Below, in pieces: positions 1-11,070 of a DNA stretch of 64,000 nucleotides. The notes under the pieces are model-generated. The model ran no database searches. It was given only the letters and a program-made list of their open reading frames with translations, and was not told the DNA's origin. The DNA comes from Undaria pinnatifida. Lineage: Eukaryota; Sar; Phaeophyceae; Laminariales; Alariaceae. The stretch is from assembly GCA_012845835.1 (NCBI GenBank), contig JABAKD010000017.1:1044001-1108000 (forward strand). The letters are read 5' to 3'. The translations under genes were made by a program, and so were the position numbers. Numbering within the stretch: position 1 is the stretch's first letter; every line of letters begins with the position of its first letter.

Positions 1-116
1 CTAGACTCGTTTTTACCATAGACTACACACTGTTTGGAAATCTTACGTCGGCATCTTGATTTTTGAGCGGCGAAACGAATGTCAGGAACATCTGTGACCC
101 GGATCGGGGTACCATA

Positions 117-474
117 AACATATATAGCCGGTCGCCCCTGTGGCGTATATGTTATCCTCGAGCCTGGTATAGGTCAGTTTCGTGAGTTCAAATCTCTCCG
201 AGTGCATCTTGATAGACTACTCGTATAAATTCGTGGGGACCTTTTCTTGCGCACAAATTGACTTGCGGAAAACGCGAGAGCGTGAGTTAACAACAACACT
301 CGATGAAAAATCGACGAGCAGTGGGATTGCTGAACCCTATGCGCGATGAAAAATGAAAGCAAGAACCGGGGGGAAGAAGGGACGACACCTGTGACCACGG
401 CTTGTCCAGAAGCTGGAACGTAGAAGTGTGCGAAAAAAAAACGAAAACAGAACAAAACAAAACAAAACAAAATG
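117..474 (+). mobile_element. tRNA-derived SINE, copy 1
   Basis: The head has tRNA-like Pol III promoter boxes: an A-box-like TGGCGTATATG near 140 and a B-box-like GAGTTCAAATC near 184. The body carries GAGAGCGTGAGTTA, CGACGAGCAGTGGGATTGC and CCACGGCTTGTCCAGAAGC, and the 3' end is A-rich (aaaaaaaaacgaaaacagaacaaaac). The same head-body-tail order recurs at 34014-34325, so this is a dispersed retroposon and not a tRNA gene. The cloverleaf is degenerate. Confidence 0.7.
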
Positions 475-479
475 GCCTG

Positions 480-1380
480 AACGACCGATAGATTGAGTGA
501 TTGAAACTCAACTTTGCAAGCTGCGTGGTACATCTATATTTCATTTATGATATGGTGTCTGAGAACTAAACCTACGATAAGTTGCACAAGCTTTACGGAA
601 GGTCGTTCGCGCGTGTTCCATATTTTATCCTCAGAAAATATATTTAAAAGTATTGTGGAACTTTGAAAGATATTGTGGAAGTGGTCCAGGTAGAGTCCTT
701 CGGAATGCTGCACACACGCACGCACGCACGCATACACGACACGCATACAGAAGCGGCTGCTTTGAAGTGCGGATGCTGGTGTACCATGGCGGCCACAACG
801 TAGAGCTTGATGAACTATGTGTGATTCAGGAACACAACAGCAGGCGACGAACGATTTATTATGTTAGAGCTGAAACAGTGGACCATCTCGCCGACTCCGG
901 GGGGGGGGGGAGGGCATCCATGGCTTTCGCGGACCCCATGACCTCCGTGGGTCTTCACAGCCCCCCCGCACTCGCTTTGGTCTCGCAGACCCTGTTCAAC
1001 GGTGAGTGTGGCCCGGCTGGCAGTCAGACAAACAACCATATTGACAGGCAACCTCGAACGCGCGAAACACGGTTCGAGCAAACAGATGCACAATAGTTTC
1101 CCACAGACCCACAGGCACACAGATAGACACGTTGGTCGTTAGGCCAATACGCTGGCAAACGGGAGACGTGCTGACAGATCGAAAAAACAGAACCACCCCG
1201 TGTACAGGACCGCCGTGACGGCAACGCTAGGCGCCCTGTGATAGACAGGAAGGGTGCCAATGGCCCTGTTTCACCTTCCCGCGCGGAAGGAAACCCGTGC
1301 ACCACGGGGCGCGCGTATGGTAACTCAGCCGTCCCAGTTCCTCGAAACAATAAAGAAAGACAGGAGGCGAGGCGTAGCGG
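480..1380. other. No gene recognised
   Basis: The stretch holds a short CACG/CACA repeat near 706-745 and a G run near 900-910. Open frames on both strands are short, overlap each other and have no recognisable motif. It may be the degenerate left flank of the DIRS-like element. Confidence 0.4.
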
Positions 1381-1382
1381 AA

Positions 1383-1690
1383 AGGCCCGGTTATCCTTCC
1401 GAGTGGTGCGCTACCAGCGCATCCACGGTTGCACACCTCGCACGTAGCTGTTGCAGTTCCGTGAAAAGTCAGAAAGGAGACGGGCGTGGGTAAAGGTACG
1501 GTATATCTCCCGAGTGGTGCGAAACGCGCGCATCAACGGTTGCACGCCCCGTACACAGCGCGTAGCTGTCGCAGTTCACGGAAATTCAGAAAAGAGGCGG
1601 GCGTGGGCAAAGGAGCGGTATACCTCCCGAGTGGTGCGAAACGCGCGCACCAACGGTTCCTCGCCTCGCCCACGCAGCGAATATAGGCCT
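1383..1690. repeat. Three ~115-bp tandem repeats
   Basis: Three units each contain CCGAGTGGTGCG followed by a CGCGC-rich stretch and CAACGGTT; the motif starts near 1398, 1508 and 1627. They lie just upstream of the DIRS-like coding remnants and may be part of its left terminal or leader region. Unit length varies (about 110 and 119 bp). Confidence 0.65.
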
Positions 1691-2734
1691 CATGTTGAGG
1701 AGGGGGCAGAGCTTGGAGGCTCGTTTTGGAGGCCAGAGCCCTGGACCCAACGAAAGGTGTCACGCGATAGGCGGAGTTCGGGCACAGGCCCGGCTAACAA
1801 CGCACATCGCCCCCCCCCCTTACCCCCTTGGTCTCTGTTATGTTGTCGTTTGCGTTTCGGTTGTGCGTTTTGGTTTCTTCGTGTACTTGCAGCTGGTGTC
1901 GTTCTTTCTCGTCGTTGTTTTCCGGCGACCACGACGCGATAAAACAAACGAAGAAAAACACAGACACACAGACGCCAGAACCTCGGGTGTTAACCATAGA
2001 ACGGTACAGTAGCCAAACAAACACAGCCCTTGTTAGCAGCCACGCTTGCTATTTGTACGGGGAAACAATACCCCAACTACACAGCACATGCCCCCTCACT
2101 CCCCACGTACACACAGGACCGAATGCGCGGCCCAGGGATCACGGCGGCGAGAAACCGCCGAAAAACGAATTAGACGCGAACACGCGCGGTCGGGTCGAGT
2201 CGGGGGCGAGTAGCGGGTCAGCACGCGCGCGGCGTCCTAATGGGGCGTGGCTAGGTCGACCCCGGACCGACCCCGCGGTAGAGAATTGGCACCACAAACG
2301 AGAAAACCTGGAAAAGGACGACCTCTTGGCAGCAGGACGCGAGGATTTACTGTATCAGTTAGCCGACATCTATACCCTCCTGGTCGTTGCGAAAGGTAGC
2401 GCAGTGGGCGAAGTGGCCCGTTCGATGGGCGGCACGCTGACAGCCCCCTCCAGTAGGCCCCACACAGATCCGTCAGTACTTCGGTGACTCCAATGGTTTC
2501 CGAGACATAGACAAACTCATTACGATCCCTACGAAGGGGTTCCCGTCCCCGTAGCAGCCATCTAGAGCAGAGCTAGACCGTTCACTACGTTACGGCAACC
2601 ACGCAGCGCCATAGGACACCTCCCGGCTATCTGGGAAAAAATTGCAGACGACGTATGGCGCGAAAACTGCCTAGCAATTCGAAAGGCGGCCGTGTACGAA
2701 GTTCGGAGTGCGCTTGAGAACAAAGTTTCCTAAC

Positions 2735-3508
2735 AAAGGTATTCTTATGAGCAAGGCCGACGTTTCAGACGCCTTTCGGAACGTAGGTAGACCCCGACCA
2801 GGCACATAGTTTATGTTCTTAGTGGGGGACTTCATAGTAATCGATTTCAAATTAACTTGCGGGTGATCGGGATCCCCGGAGTACTGGGGGAGTCAAGCCT
2901 CGGCCGTCGACCACGCACACTGCAGCACCACGCTAGAGTCCACAAGGTTGCTTGACGAAGAAAAGAAAATGATGGCACATGTAAAGTTGGCGGAGGCGTG
3001 GGAGGAAGGAAACCCTACTCCGGAACCCCCGGAGGCCAAAATCAGACCGCATCCAGGAGGAGGAAAATCTGATCCCTTTTTGACCACAGTGTACGTAGAC
3101 GACTTCTTACTTGTAAGAGTGCAACGGGCAGATGCCGATCGTTCCCCCCTAGAGGCATCGGCCTCTCTAGCATCGGATTGCGTACGGCTGTTCGGACCGG
3201 GAAAGGACGGCGTGATCCCGATCCTCGCACCCAAAAAGAGCGCATATTGGAACACCACGATCGACGCCCTTGAGTTCACCGTCAATTCCCACACTCCGAC
3301 GATATCCTTTTCCCGTCAGAAAACCGAAGCAATAAAAACACCACTATACGAGCATTGGCCCGTCAGTAGACGCCGCGCAAAGGGGCGGGAGGTTCTTAAT
3401 ATGGCCGGCAAGCTGTGGGACCTTACGTATGTAGTGCGGGCAGGCAGGTATTTCGTATCGAGATTTTTGCGACTCACCGGGTTGTACGACTCAGAAGATG
3501 GAAAATAA
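2735..3508 (+). pseudogene. Reverse transcriptase domain, DIRS-like (broken)
   Basis: One frame reads through the RT core. The fingers/palm motif KADVSDAFRN lies near 2755-2785, and the catalytic motif YVDD near 3091-3102 is followed by a hydrophobic FLL. After this come the thumb-like region with LNMAGKLWDL and AGRYFVSRFL, typical of the DIRS RT to RNase H junction. In-frame stops occur near 2805 (TAG) and 2866 (TGA), so no intact protein can be made. The downstream RNase H needs a frame change. The catalytic aspartates are still present. Confidence 0.82.
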
Positions 3509-3870
3509 CAGAACCACGCCGTTCGCCTGGGCCGCAAGTTTCATGCCGACCTCCTCGCTTGGATGTGGACCTGCTTGGACTTTCGGGAATGGTGGTCACG
3601 GCCTGCGCGATGCTTGAATTAGTAGGCGACCACCCGTCGGTCGAAGAGAACCTCGTGTGATGCGCGTTAACACCGCGGCGGCAGTATCCTGGGTCTACAA
3701 GTGCGGCGGGGCCAGGGCCAAAAGGGCGGGCCTAACGATGAGAGTGTTTGGACGCCTCGAAATCAAAGGCGGGTGGAGTCACACCGCCAAGCACATCCCT
3801 TGCACGCAGAACGTACTGGCAGACGGCATATCGCGGTGGCCACGGCGCGACATAGGTCATAAGATCCGGA
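3509..3870 (+). pseudogene. RNase H domain of the DIRS-like element (broken)
   Basis: The region continues from the RT with FHADLLAWMW (about 3540-3570), then changes frame. It ends with a motif of the type HIPCTQNVLADGISRWPR (about 3793-3846), which matches the conserved RNase H/bridge ending HI(P)G..N..AD.LSR of DIRS and related pol proteins. Stops near 3617 and a frameshift near 3650 break it. Confidence 0.75.
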
Positions 3871-4026
3871 AACTAACTAACGCAGACGATTGCTCGGCGC
3901 GGCCCATCGGGGAAAAAGGAGAAGGAACATTTTCGTTAGTGCTAGAATCTTCGTGTATTGCCCATGGACACTACGAAATATTGTGGAATATCATGACGAA
4001 CGGACCGGGGGGCGCGTGACGGCCTC

Positions 4027-5150
4027 GTGATTTGCCGAACATGCGGAACGCCCCGTCGGACAACAACTTGCTGCCTGCTCTCGTGTATCGTGCGGTCTCG
4101 AGGATCAGGGAGCAAGGCAGAGATACCGCGTTTGGTGGAGACCCTCGCTGTAGCGTCGGTCGGGGAAAGCACCCAGAGAAACTACTTGGGAAAGTGGAAT
4201 ATCTGGGTGAAAGAGAGGGACGCGCAGGGAAAAGGGCCGTGGTTGCATACGCTAGCGAACCAGGACCTGGTCCTGGCAGAAGCGTTGGAGTTCATGACGT
4301 GTCGGTGTCTCGTGCACAACAACCAACAGTCCACGGTAAGGGGATATTAAGCCGCGATCAATTACCTTCCCAACATGTACGCGGGTGGGAGCTGCCGACC
4401 TCGCACTGTATGATCGTGGCTGTAGCAAAAGGTAGTGACAGAGCGCACGGATTGACCACGAAGAGGAAACCCTGTAGGTTGCCCTTGACGTGGTCCATGT
4501 TGTTTCAAGGGAAACGGGTAGTTACAGCCATAGCAGACGAGAGTCGAGTCATGTGCTTGGGCCTCGCGTTGGCATTGTGGTATTTTCCGCTGTGCAGAGC
4601 GTCAGAGTTGTGGGCCTACGCGAACTGGCAAGTACATCCCGAGTTTTGCCTGATCCGTAGCAGCGTGACTTTTTCCGGGGAGACGCATAGCTCGCGTTCG
4701 AACATCGTTCGTCCGCGGACGCGCGGTACAGGTGCGGTTTGTGGCCTCCAAGAATGACCAAAAGTCTAGAGTGGGCCATACGATCAGTCGCACGCGCGCT
4801 GCGGGCACAACGGCAAGGGGGGTCGGGTTGGAGGCGCGTTCGAAGCGGTGCTCGAGTTGATCGACGTGCACCCTCAGCTCCTCGGGGAAGCCCCTCTAAC
4901 CGCCGGGTTGGCGCCCGGCGGATGGAGGGTGTTAACGCGCCCAGAAGTGGTAGTAGCGTTGAGACTAATGGTGGGAAGCAGCGGTAAAGACCCCGCTAAG
5001 TACGCCCTGCACTCGGGAAGAATAGGGGGGGGCACGCGACTGGCCAACCAGGGGATCCCTGAGTTACAAATTCAAAGGGCAGGGAGGTAAAAATCGCGGG
5101 CTTTTATGACATACGTGCGAGCGGCGGGGGAAGGAGCAGAGCACGTACCC
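4027..5150 (+). pseudogene. Tyrosine recombinase of the DIRS-like element (broken)
   Basis: The N-terminal SAM-like core-binding part shows STQRNYLGKWNIWVKE (about 4168-4218). The catalytic half begins after a frameshift and has the first conserved arginine in PLCRASELWAY (about 4588-4620). After further frame changes comes the HxxR box in YALHSGRIGGGTRLA (about 5001-5045), then the GR-KS-AFMTYVRA block (about 5083-5120). In that block the expected tryptophan codon is a TAA stop at about 5089. At least three frames are needed, so the gene is inactive. Confidence 0.82.
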
Positions 5151-5455
5151 GCCGCCCTCGCGAATACAAGTCAAGATAGTGCTAAAGAGATGTGAAGCGC
5201 ACGGGGCTTGCGTCATGGTACCAGGCTTGCCTTGTGGAGTGAGAGTTACTTTGCCCCGCAGGGGGAGGAGCGGGGCATAAGCTGGTTTCGGGTTAGCCTG
5301 GTACTTTTAAGTTTTGCTTCGTAAGTTTTTTTTTGCGTGGGGGGTGAGAATATATCAGCGCCCCTCACGGTGGCGAGGGGATTTGCGGTTTGCCGCAGCA
5401 CCTCCACTTTCAATTGAAGCCCGGCACGGAATGTGCCGCCTTCGACAAATTGATG
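5150..5455. other. GC-rich hairpins after the recombinase; no gene
   Basis: Short inverted repeats are visible: GCCCCGC with GCGGGGC (about 5254-5277), CCCCTC with GAGGGG (about 5363-5381) and GGCAC with GTGCC (about 5422-5440). They probably form the 3' terminal region of the DIRS-like element. Confidence 0.35.
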
Positions 5456-6112
5456 ACCAGAATTCTTGAGCTATAACAAACTGGGAATAATTGAAGGTGC
5501 TTCTAGGTCTAGAGCGAGACTCTGGAGGTACGAGGGGGTAGGGCCAGGAGAGAGGTAGTCAGTGCAGCTGTAGACCAATCAACAGCAGCCTCTAGGTGAG
5601 GTCTAGGAAGATGCACCAGCTGCATTTGAGTAGGAGGATGTTTGAAATCGTATTGAAAACAGAGTGGAACAAGTTCAAAATTGAACGGGAAAACCGCCCG
5701 GTCTCTTTTGGTAGCACTGGTCTCTTGTAGCGGACATGGCCCAGGGTGGAGCTGAGGGATGGCTAGTAGGGCAAGGAGCCAGTGGATGGAGCGGCACAGG
5801 ATGGAGGTTAGGAGCTAAAGAGTACGAGATGGATGGTTGAAGCGAGTAGATTCATAGCAAGCTGTGAGGACGAGACGAGCAGGGAGCACGAGGACATGTT
5901 GTCAGTTGTGTGTCCTCCTCAACCTCTCGCACTGAGACAGTAATAAAGGACAATGAACCACTTCTTGAATCGAACTACTGCATCAGCATTGCGAACCAGC
6001 AGTCTCAGCACACCCAGCAATCTCAGCACAGCAGCACCCAGCAGCGTTCTGCACAGCTGACTTCCAGTACCCTATCAGTGGCGTTGTCAGCAGGACTGTT
6101 CTTCTCAGCTCG
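5455..6112 (+). other. Possible LTR or leader region of the gag-pro element
   Basis: This 650-bp non-coding stretch lies between the DIRS-like element and the gag remnant, with an AATAAAGGACAATG stretch near 5941 and AGTCTCAGCACACCCAGCAATCT-type short repeats near 6000-6050. No second copy of it exists in the window, so it cannot be proved to be an LTR. Confidence 0.3.
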
Positions 6113-6577
6113 TGCGAAGATGTCTTCGGTTAACGGTGAGGAGGGCGTTGTGGGGAGGGGGGGGAAGGGTGGGTTGTCGTCTCCGCCTCTTGCCGCGCGC
6201 ACTAGAGCCCAAGTGCATGCGGCACGCATAGATCAGGCCCCGTCCCCCGTCGCGTCCCGTCCCGCGATGAGCAACGGCTCATGTAGCTAGTTCGGAGCCG
6301 CGGGGGAATTGCCCCCGCAAACTGCCGGTGGTGAAAGTTGGGCCCGCGCATGTTGCGAGTTCACCGCAGGGGAGTCGTAAAGAGCGGAAGTCGGGTACGA
6401 GTAGCGTAGCCGGCTCTTCCGCATCTAGCCCCATTTGCCGTTCCCCGCCGATTATCGTATCCTCAGCCGATGACATCCCGAAACCGATCCCTACGTCGCC
6501 CCTCATTCCGCCCGCCGTGATGACTGTAACGAGCAAGCCATATGGTGATCGCCGTGATGCGCGGCCCCCGGCCTGAC

Positions 6578-8260
6578 ATCACCCCACCGAGCTGCCTACT
6601 CCTAAACGCTTGATTATACGTCCTAGACCGAGTAAACATCCCCCCCGCTAACCGTACAGACACAGTTGCTCTGGTCTGATTCAGCGCTAGGTCCTCCAAC
6701 GATTCCATCAAGTCATCGACACTACCGAAGGGTAACGCACGCATGTTCCTGCCCGCAAAAATTTGTGCACTCAGCCGCGCAAACTGATCATCCACCCCCG
6801 TTTTTATCACTGTCTGCATCGCCCCGTCCTCGGGAGCAACGTGACGACGCATCTAACGTTACCTACTAGTAATCTCATCTCCGACAAATAACTACTGAAC
6901 GGGGTGCCTACCGGCACCACCAAGTTCTGCAAAGCCTGCATCACAGCCGCAGGCGTGGCTCTGCTCAAAACCACGACAAAGACAACGAATAATATGCTGC
7001 AGGATATCTGGTCCATGCCGCTCCTCGTTCTGAAGGCGTCCTCCCTGGGAAAAGACTTCCACGACCATCGACTTGATCGCCCGTGCCTGGGGTGGGGCGG
7101 AACGAACAGCGCGCAACACATACCGCTCAAGTCATTTCTCCCACCTCTTGGCTCATAAGTACGGATGCGGATCATCACACGCTACTCGCAGACTCGACGC
7201 CGCATCACGCAAGGCGGACGTAAACTGTTACTATTTCGGAGACATTATGGTCTGGGGCTAAAGGCAAGTGGGGGATCGGCATGAGGACCCCCTGTATTCA
7301 AGCGTGCATAAGCTCTTTGGGTCGCGCCACGACGGCTTGTACTTAGGTCGTGGCCCTGCGCCCCTACTCTAATAGGCGAAGAGTTCGTAACGCCGGACAC
7401 GCTTGTTGCTCCCCCGTTTACTCCCGCCCCAGTACCAGGCCCCTCGCTAGTTACGAACCCTTCGCCTAGTAGGGGCGCAGGGCCACGACCTAAGTACAAG
7501 CCGTCGTGGCGCGACCCAAAGAGCTTATGCACGCTTGAATACAGGGGGTCCTCATGCCGATCCCCCACTTGCCTTTAGCCCCAGACCATAATGTCTCCGA
7601 AATAGTAACAGTTTACGTCCGCCTTGCGTGATGCGGCGTCGAGTCTGCGAGTAGCGTGTGATGATCCGCATCCGTACTTATGGACCAAGGGGTGGGAGAA
7701 ATGTCTTGAGCGGTATGTGTTGCACGCTGTCCGTTTCGCCCCACCCCAGGCACGGGCGATCAAGTCGATGGTCGTGGAAGTCTTTTCCCAGGGAGGACGC
7801 CTTCAGAACGAGGAGCGGCATGGACCAGATATCCTGCAGCATATTATTCGTTGTCTTTGTCGTGGTTTTGAGCAGAGCCACGCCTGCGGCTGTGATGCAG
7901 GCTTTGCAGAACTTGGTGGTGCCGGTAGGCACCCCGTTCAGTAGTTATTTGTCGGAGATGAGATTACTAGTAGGTAACGTTAGATACATCGGTCATGTTG
8001 CTCCCGAGGACGGGGCGATGCAGATAGTGATAAAAACGGGGGTGGATGATCAGTTTGCGCGGCTGAGTGCACAAATTTTTGCGGGCAGGAACATGCGTGC
8101 GTTACCCTTCGGTAGTGTCGATGACTTGATGGAATCGTTGGAGGACCTAGCGCTGAATCAGACCAGAGCAACTGTGTCTGTACGGTTAGCGGGGGGGCGT
8201 GGTTACTCGGTCTAGGACGTATAATCAAGCGTTTAGGAGTAGGCAGCTCGGTAGGGTGAT
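6578..8260. repeat. Large inverted repeat: 0.81-kb arms, 58-bp spacer
   Basis: The left arm is 6578-7391 and the right arm 7450-8260. They are near-identical reverse complements: the left arm begins ATCACCCCACCGAGCTGCC and the right arm ends GGCAGCTCGGTAGGGTGAT. The spacer is 7392-7449. The right arm carries capsid-like gag in sense orientation and the left arm the same in antisense. Only scattered differences and small indels separate the arms, so the inversion is recent or has been kept homogeneous. Confidence 0.93.
7624..8260 (+). pseudogene. Capsid-like gag segment (frameshifted)
   Basis: Two overlapping frames carry the sequence. The first (from 7624) has LRVACDDPHPYLWTKGWEK and a helical stretch RAIKSMVVEVFSQGG. 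The second (7658-8215) carries SSYLSEMRLLVGNVR and MESLEDLALNQTRATVS. The frame switch and a stop near 7942 show that it is broken. The helical, cysteine-poor composition and the zinc knuckle downstream fit a capsid. Its inverted twin is 6578-7391. Confidence 0.6.
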
Positions 8261-8289
8261 TTCAGTCGAGGTCCACCATTTTGAGGACG

Positions 8290-8619
8290 AAGCTGAGGAA
8301 TTAATGAAAGTGTACGCCATTATGCGTGAGAAAGGGCTTCGGCAGGAATAATAAAGATCCACCATTCTATGTCTCTTTCAATTCCCGCGAGGAACGCGAC
8401 GCAGCTCGCAGGGCGTTTGGGCCCAACTGTCTGAACTGCGGTGACGGCGTTCATTTCGCTCGTGAATGCCCCGCCAAATTTATCAACCGCTCCGCTTTAA
8501 GTCACCCTGCCGTCGGGAATGATACCCCCGACGAGGCAGAAAAGCGCTGGCGCCGGTGGCAATACAGGTTGTGTCAGTGGGCGCAGGTCCGTGCCAACCG
8601 TAACAATAGCAACACATGA
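8290..8619 (+). pseudogene. Gag zinc-knuckle (nucleocapsid) region
   Basis: The frame contains CLNCGDGVHFARECP, a CX2CX4HX4C zinc knuckle, preceded by SFNSREERDAARRAFGPN and followed by a Trp-rich basic stretch (KRWRRWQYRLCQW). Such knuckles bind RNA in retroelement nucleocapsids. The frame is open from 8326 to the stop at 8617-8619. Its link to the capsid segment crosses stops, so it is treated as a remnant. Confidence 0.72.
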
Positions 8620-9282
8620 GAAAAATGTCGGCGATAAGTTGGCCACCTTGTCGGCAGCACCGCGGCCGTTCCTCTCACCCCTTTCCACTCCTCGCGATGC
8701 AGGTGGAGTTTGTACGAGAGTAGCCGTGGGGCCAAGCGGACCCGCGGCTACGAGCCCACTTAGTTCGGTGGGCTCCGTACTGCACTATGCGGCGCCGGGC
8801 CAAGAGGTAAGATGCAATCTGTCTATGAATGGTAAGAGTCGCAACACAAATAATCGCTTTCTAGCTGGAAATGAGAGTAATTAGCCCGGATCGCCGTCGA
8901 GCGTTCATTCTGTATCACCCCTTTGCACACGTCCCGTCGTTAATAGCGATACGGCGCGACCTGGCCGTCCGAGCGGCGCTATTAATCGGATTAGGCCCCC
9001 GGTTGCGACGCAGGTTCAAAGCGGCATAGAAGAGCCAGGTGTAGCAGCGAGTAGTCATACCTTATCCATTCAATGTCTGCTACTTACTGCAGTAGGGGAA
9101 CAGAGGGCGCCCCCTTCGGCTGATCAACCGAAGTTATTGTCAACCCCCTGTTCCAGGATACGAATGCCCGGCGAGTTGCAGGAGAAGGAACTAGGAACCG
9201 TGAGCAAGTTTGGTGTTGCCCAGGTCGTGGTACACCTAGTGCCCCTCGCGCGGGACGAGCCCTGCCAACGCCAGTTGGAGTT

Positions 9283-10098
9283 GTGCTTGTTGGTAGAAAT
9301 AAAGTGATGAGTCTTCGAACACGACAACGCGTGCGTGTGCCAATTGAACGGAAATTGATTAATACAATCGAAAAAAAGAGTAGGGACGACTTTGACCCAG
9401 AGGTGGTCGGCACTGCCCATGCATCGAGCATAAACTTGCCTGCTTTGAACGCTGGGGAACAGTGGGCGAAGATTGTTAGTAGCTTGAAAATCGGCGTGGG
9501 TGACGACTTTCCCGACCCCAAGGGCAACGATACCATATACGCCCTTGATGCGCCTGTGAGAAAAGCGTCTGATACCCCTCGCTCCGTATTTCCCTCTGCC
9601 CGCGTGTTACTCTCGAACAGGGAACTTGCTGCCTACCTGTCAGAATTTTCGCGAGCAGTAGGCGGAGAAGTGAGATTGAATAGGAAACACCATACAGCTG
9701 GCTTGCAGCTGTTCGCGGGCAGCAGGGTCCCGAGGACCCACGCATGTACAGCTCTGTTGGACACGGGAGCCTAGCATCCTTCATCCAAGCGAAGGCATGG
9801 CTGCGTGTTGTGCTGCGTCGGAAGATGGGTTAACACAGTAGCTCAGAAAACTTGGGGAGGTTTCCATGGTGTGCCTTTAGTCACCTCCAGTCGTGTGCGG
9901 TTGGATATTCACCTAGCAAGTAGCGGAAAAAATGGGCGCCAGCCTACGCCGCCCTCAAATGTATGTATGGTAGCGCACGCCCACGTTGTGCTCGATACCG
10001 CGATGTCGACAGCAATATTGCTCGGTCGGGATAGCTGGTCACATTTTCCCTTGCGGAAGAGATATCAGCGACAACGAAACGATTTTAACCTTTGTTGA
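9283..10098 (+). pseudogene. Retropepsin-like aspartic protease (frameshifted)
   Basis: The frame 9283-9774 ends in ALLDTGA followed by a stop. Shifting frame there continues as a SLASFIQAK-type sequence, which is the usual (L)LDTGAS..SF(I) active-site loop. About 230 bp further on, the flap-side motif with ILLGRDSW (about 10015-10040) matches the conserved hydrophobic-GRD(W) block of retroviral-type proteases. One frameshift splits the active-site loop from its downstream half, so this copy is inactive. Confidence 0.7.
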
Positions 10099-10368
10099 AC
10101 CCGACCGGGATCTTGAGGTAACTAATCAACGTTACACTCAGTGGGTGAACAGTGCAGTAGGCATGATTGAGACAGGTAGTGAACGAAGCGGAGAGGGTCC
10201 GAGAAGAAGCGACAGATTATTGCCAAGGGGTACGGTGTGGTATCAAACCAGTGCATAGCATTGCACGTATGGGGTGGAGCGAGTGTGGAGGGGGGTGGCA
10301 TATAGACTATACTGACGGGAGAAAGCAAAAGGGTCGGGAGGACGAGGCATGAATGATTATCGTATCGT

Positions 10369-11070
10369 ATGCCAGGTACATACGAGTACCGGCGGGAAGT
10401 ATGGCAGGACTTACCTGGTATACTTTTGCAACAGCAGCTGCAACAGCAATCGCCAAATCACCTCGTACCTCGAACGTACAACTGCTGTATCATCATCTAT
10501 AGCAGTCCAATCATAGACTATGTACCTGGACCTCTTTCCTCTCCTGTATGCGAGGGCTCCTATGATATGTATGTATCGGCCACGAAACTCATGAATCACG
10601 CAGCTTTCAACGTTAAATCTAGACCGGTCAACAATTGGAACTCAGTATCGACCGCTCAACTGGTCGAACTCACATCTGACGTCCTTGCTTCTCTCCTTTC
10701 CCTGGTGGCCAGACTCCGTCCAAACCCACGCCCAACGGCCATCTACGATGCCGAGCGACCCTTGAAATTTCCTCGCCCCCCTAATTTCCAATTGACCACT
10801 TCTTCAGAACAAGGAGCTCGCCTTCAAGGGAACCAGAGGCGCCGACGTGTGGTACACTCTCGTGGCGCACCACGTAGTTGCCCAAACCCAGGACTCCTAA
10901 CCCAGGACGACGCGGTGTACATGAAAGAACACGGCCACGACATCGACCGTCGGTTCGGACGGAGTGAGATGACACACCTCCGTGTCTGGTGGCAGGGCAA
11001 ACGGAAGCAAGAGACTGCGACAGTCAACAAGCTAAGGGGATGGGCACTACGGGAGCTGGCGGAGGCTTAG
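10369..11070 (+). CDS. Hypothetical protein, weak KilA-N-like segment
   Basis: This is an open frame of 233 codons between the protease remnant and a tandem repeat. It has Gln-rich (QQQLQQQ) and low-complexity parts. The segment MYVSATKLMNHAAF followed by NNWNS (about residues 65-90) resembles the YINATKL...W core of KilA-N DNA-binding domains found in large DNA viruses and their hosts, but the match is short and could be chance. The C-terminal part is basic (RLQGNQRRRR). No splice sites or expression signals were identified. It may instead be a non-conserved segment of the retroelement; the last 45 bp lie inside a tandem repeat. Confidence 0.3.
   Translation: MPGTYEYRREVWQDLPGILLQQQLQQQSPNHLVPRTYNCCIIIYSSPIIDYVPGPLSSPVCEGSYDMYVSATKLMNHAAFNVKSRPVNNWNSVSTAQLVELTSDVLASLLSLVARLRPNPRPTAIYDAERPLKFPRPPNFQLTTSSEQGARLQGNQRRRRVVHSRGAPRSCPNPGLLTQDDAVYMKEHGHDIDRRFGRSEMTHLRVWWQGKRKQETATVNKLRGWALRELAEA

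Larger units (their letters stand above)
2100..5150 (+). mobile_element. Degenerate DIRS-like (tyrosine-recombinase) retrotransposon
   Basis: The order reverse transcriptase, RNase H, tyrosine recombinase on one strand is the diagnostic layout of DIRS/Ngaro-type elements, which integrate with a tyrosine recombinase instead of a DDE integrase. All three domains are present but broken by in-frame stops and frameshifts, so this copy is dead. A possible gag-like stretch lies at about 2040-2487. Termini were not found with certainty: the tandem repeats at 1383-1690 and GC-rich hairpins after 5250 may be remnants of the split or inverted terminal repeats used by this class. Confidence 0.8.
6113..10100 (+). 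mobile_element. Degenerate LTR-type retrotransposon, gag-protease part
   Basis: Plus-strand remnants in order are a Ser/Pro-rich gag leader (about 6113-6577), an inverted duplication of capsid-like sequence (6578-8260), a CCHC zinc knuckle (about 8430-8475) and a retropepsin-like protease (about 9745-10060). No reverse transcriptase or integrase follows, so the element is truncated. The gag-knuckle-protease order fits Ty3/Gypsy-like elements, but without RT the superfamily is an inference. Confidence 0.68.

Noticed and set aside
117-200. A functional tRNA gene
   Set aside because: Only A- and B-box-like stretches are present; the acceptor and anticodon stems do not pair well, and the sequence recurs as part of a longer retroposon.
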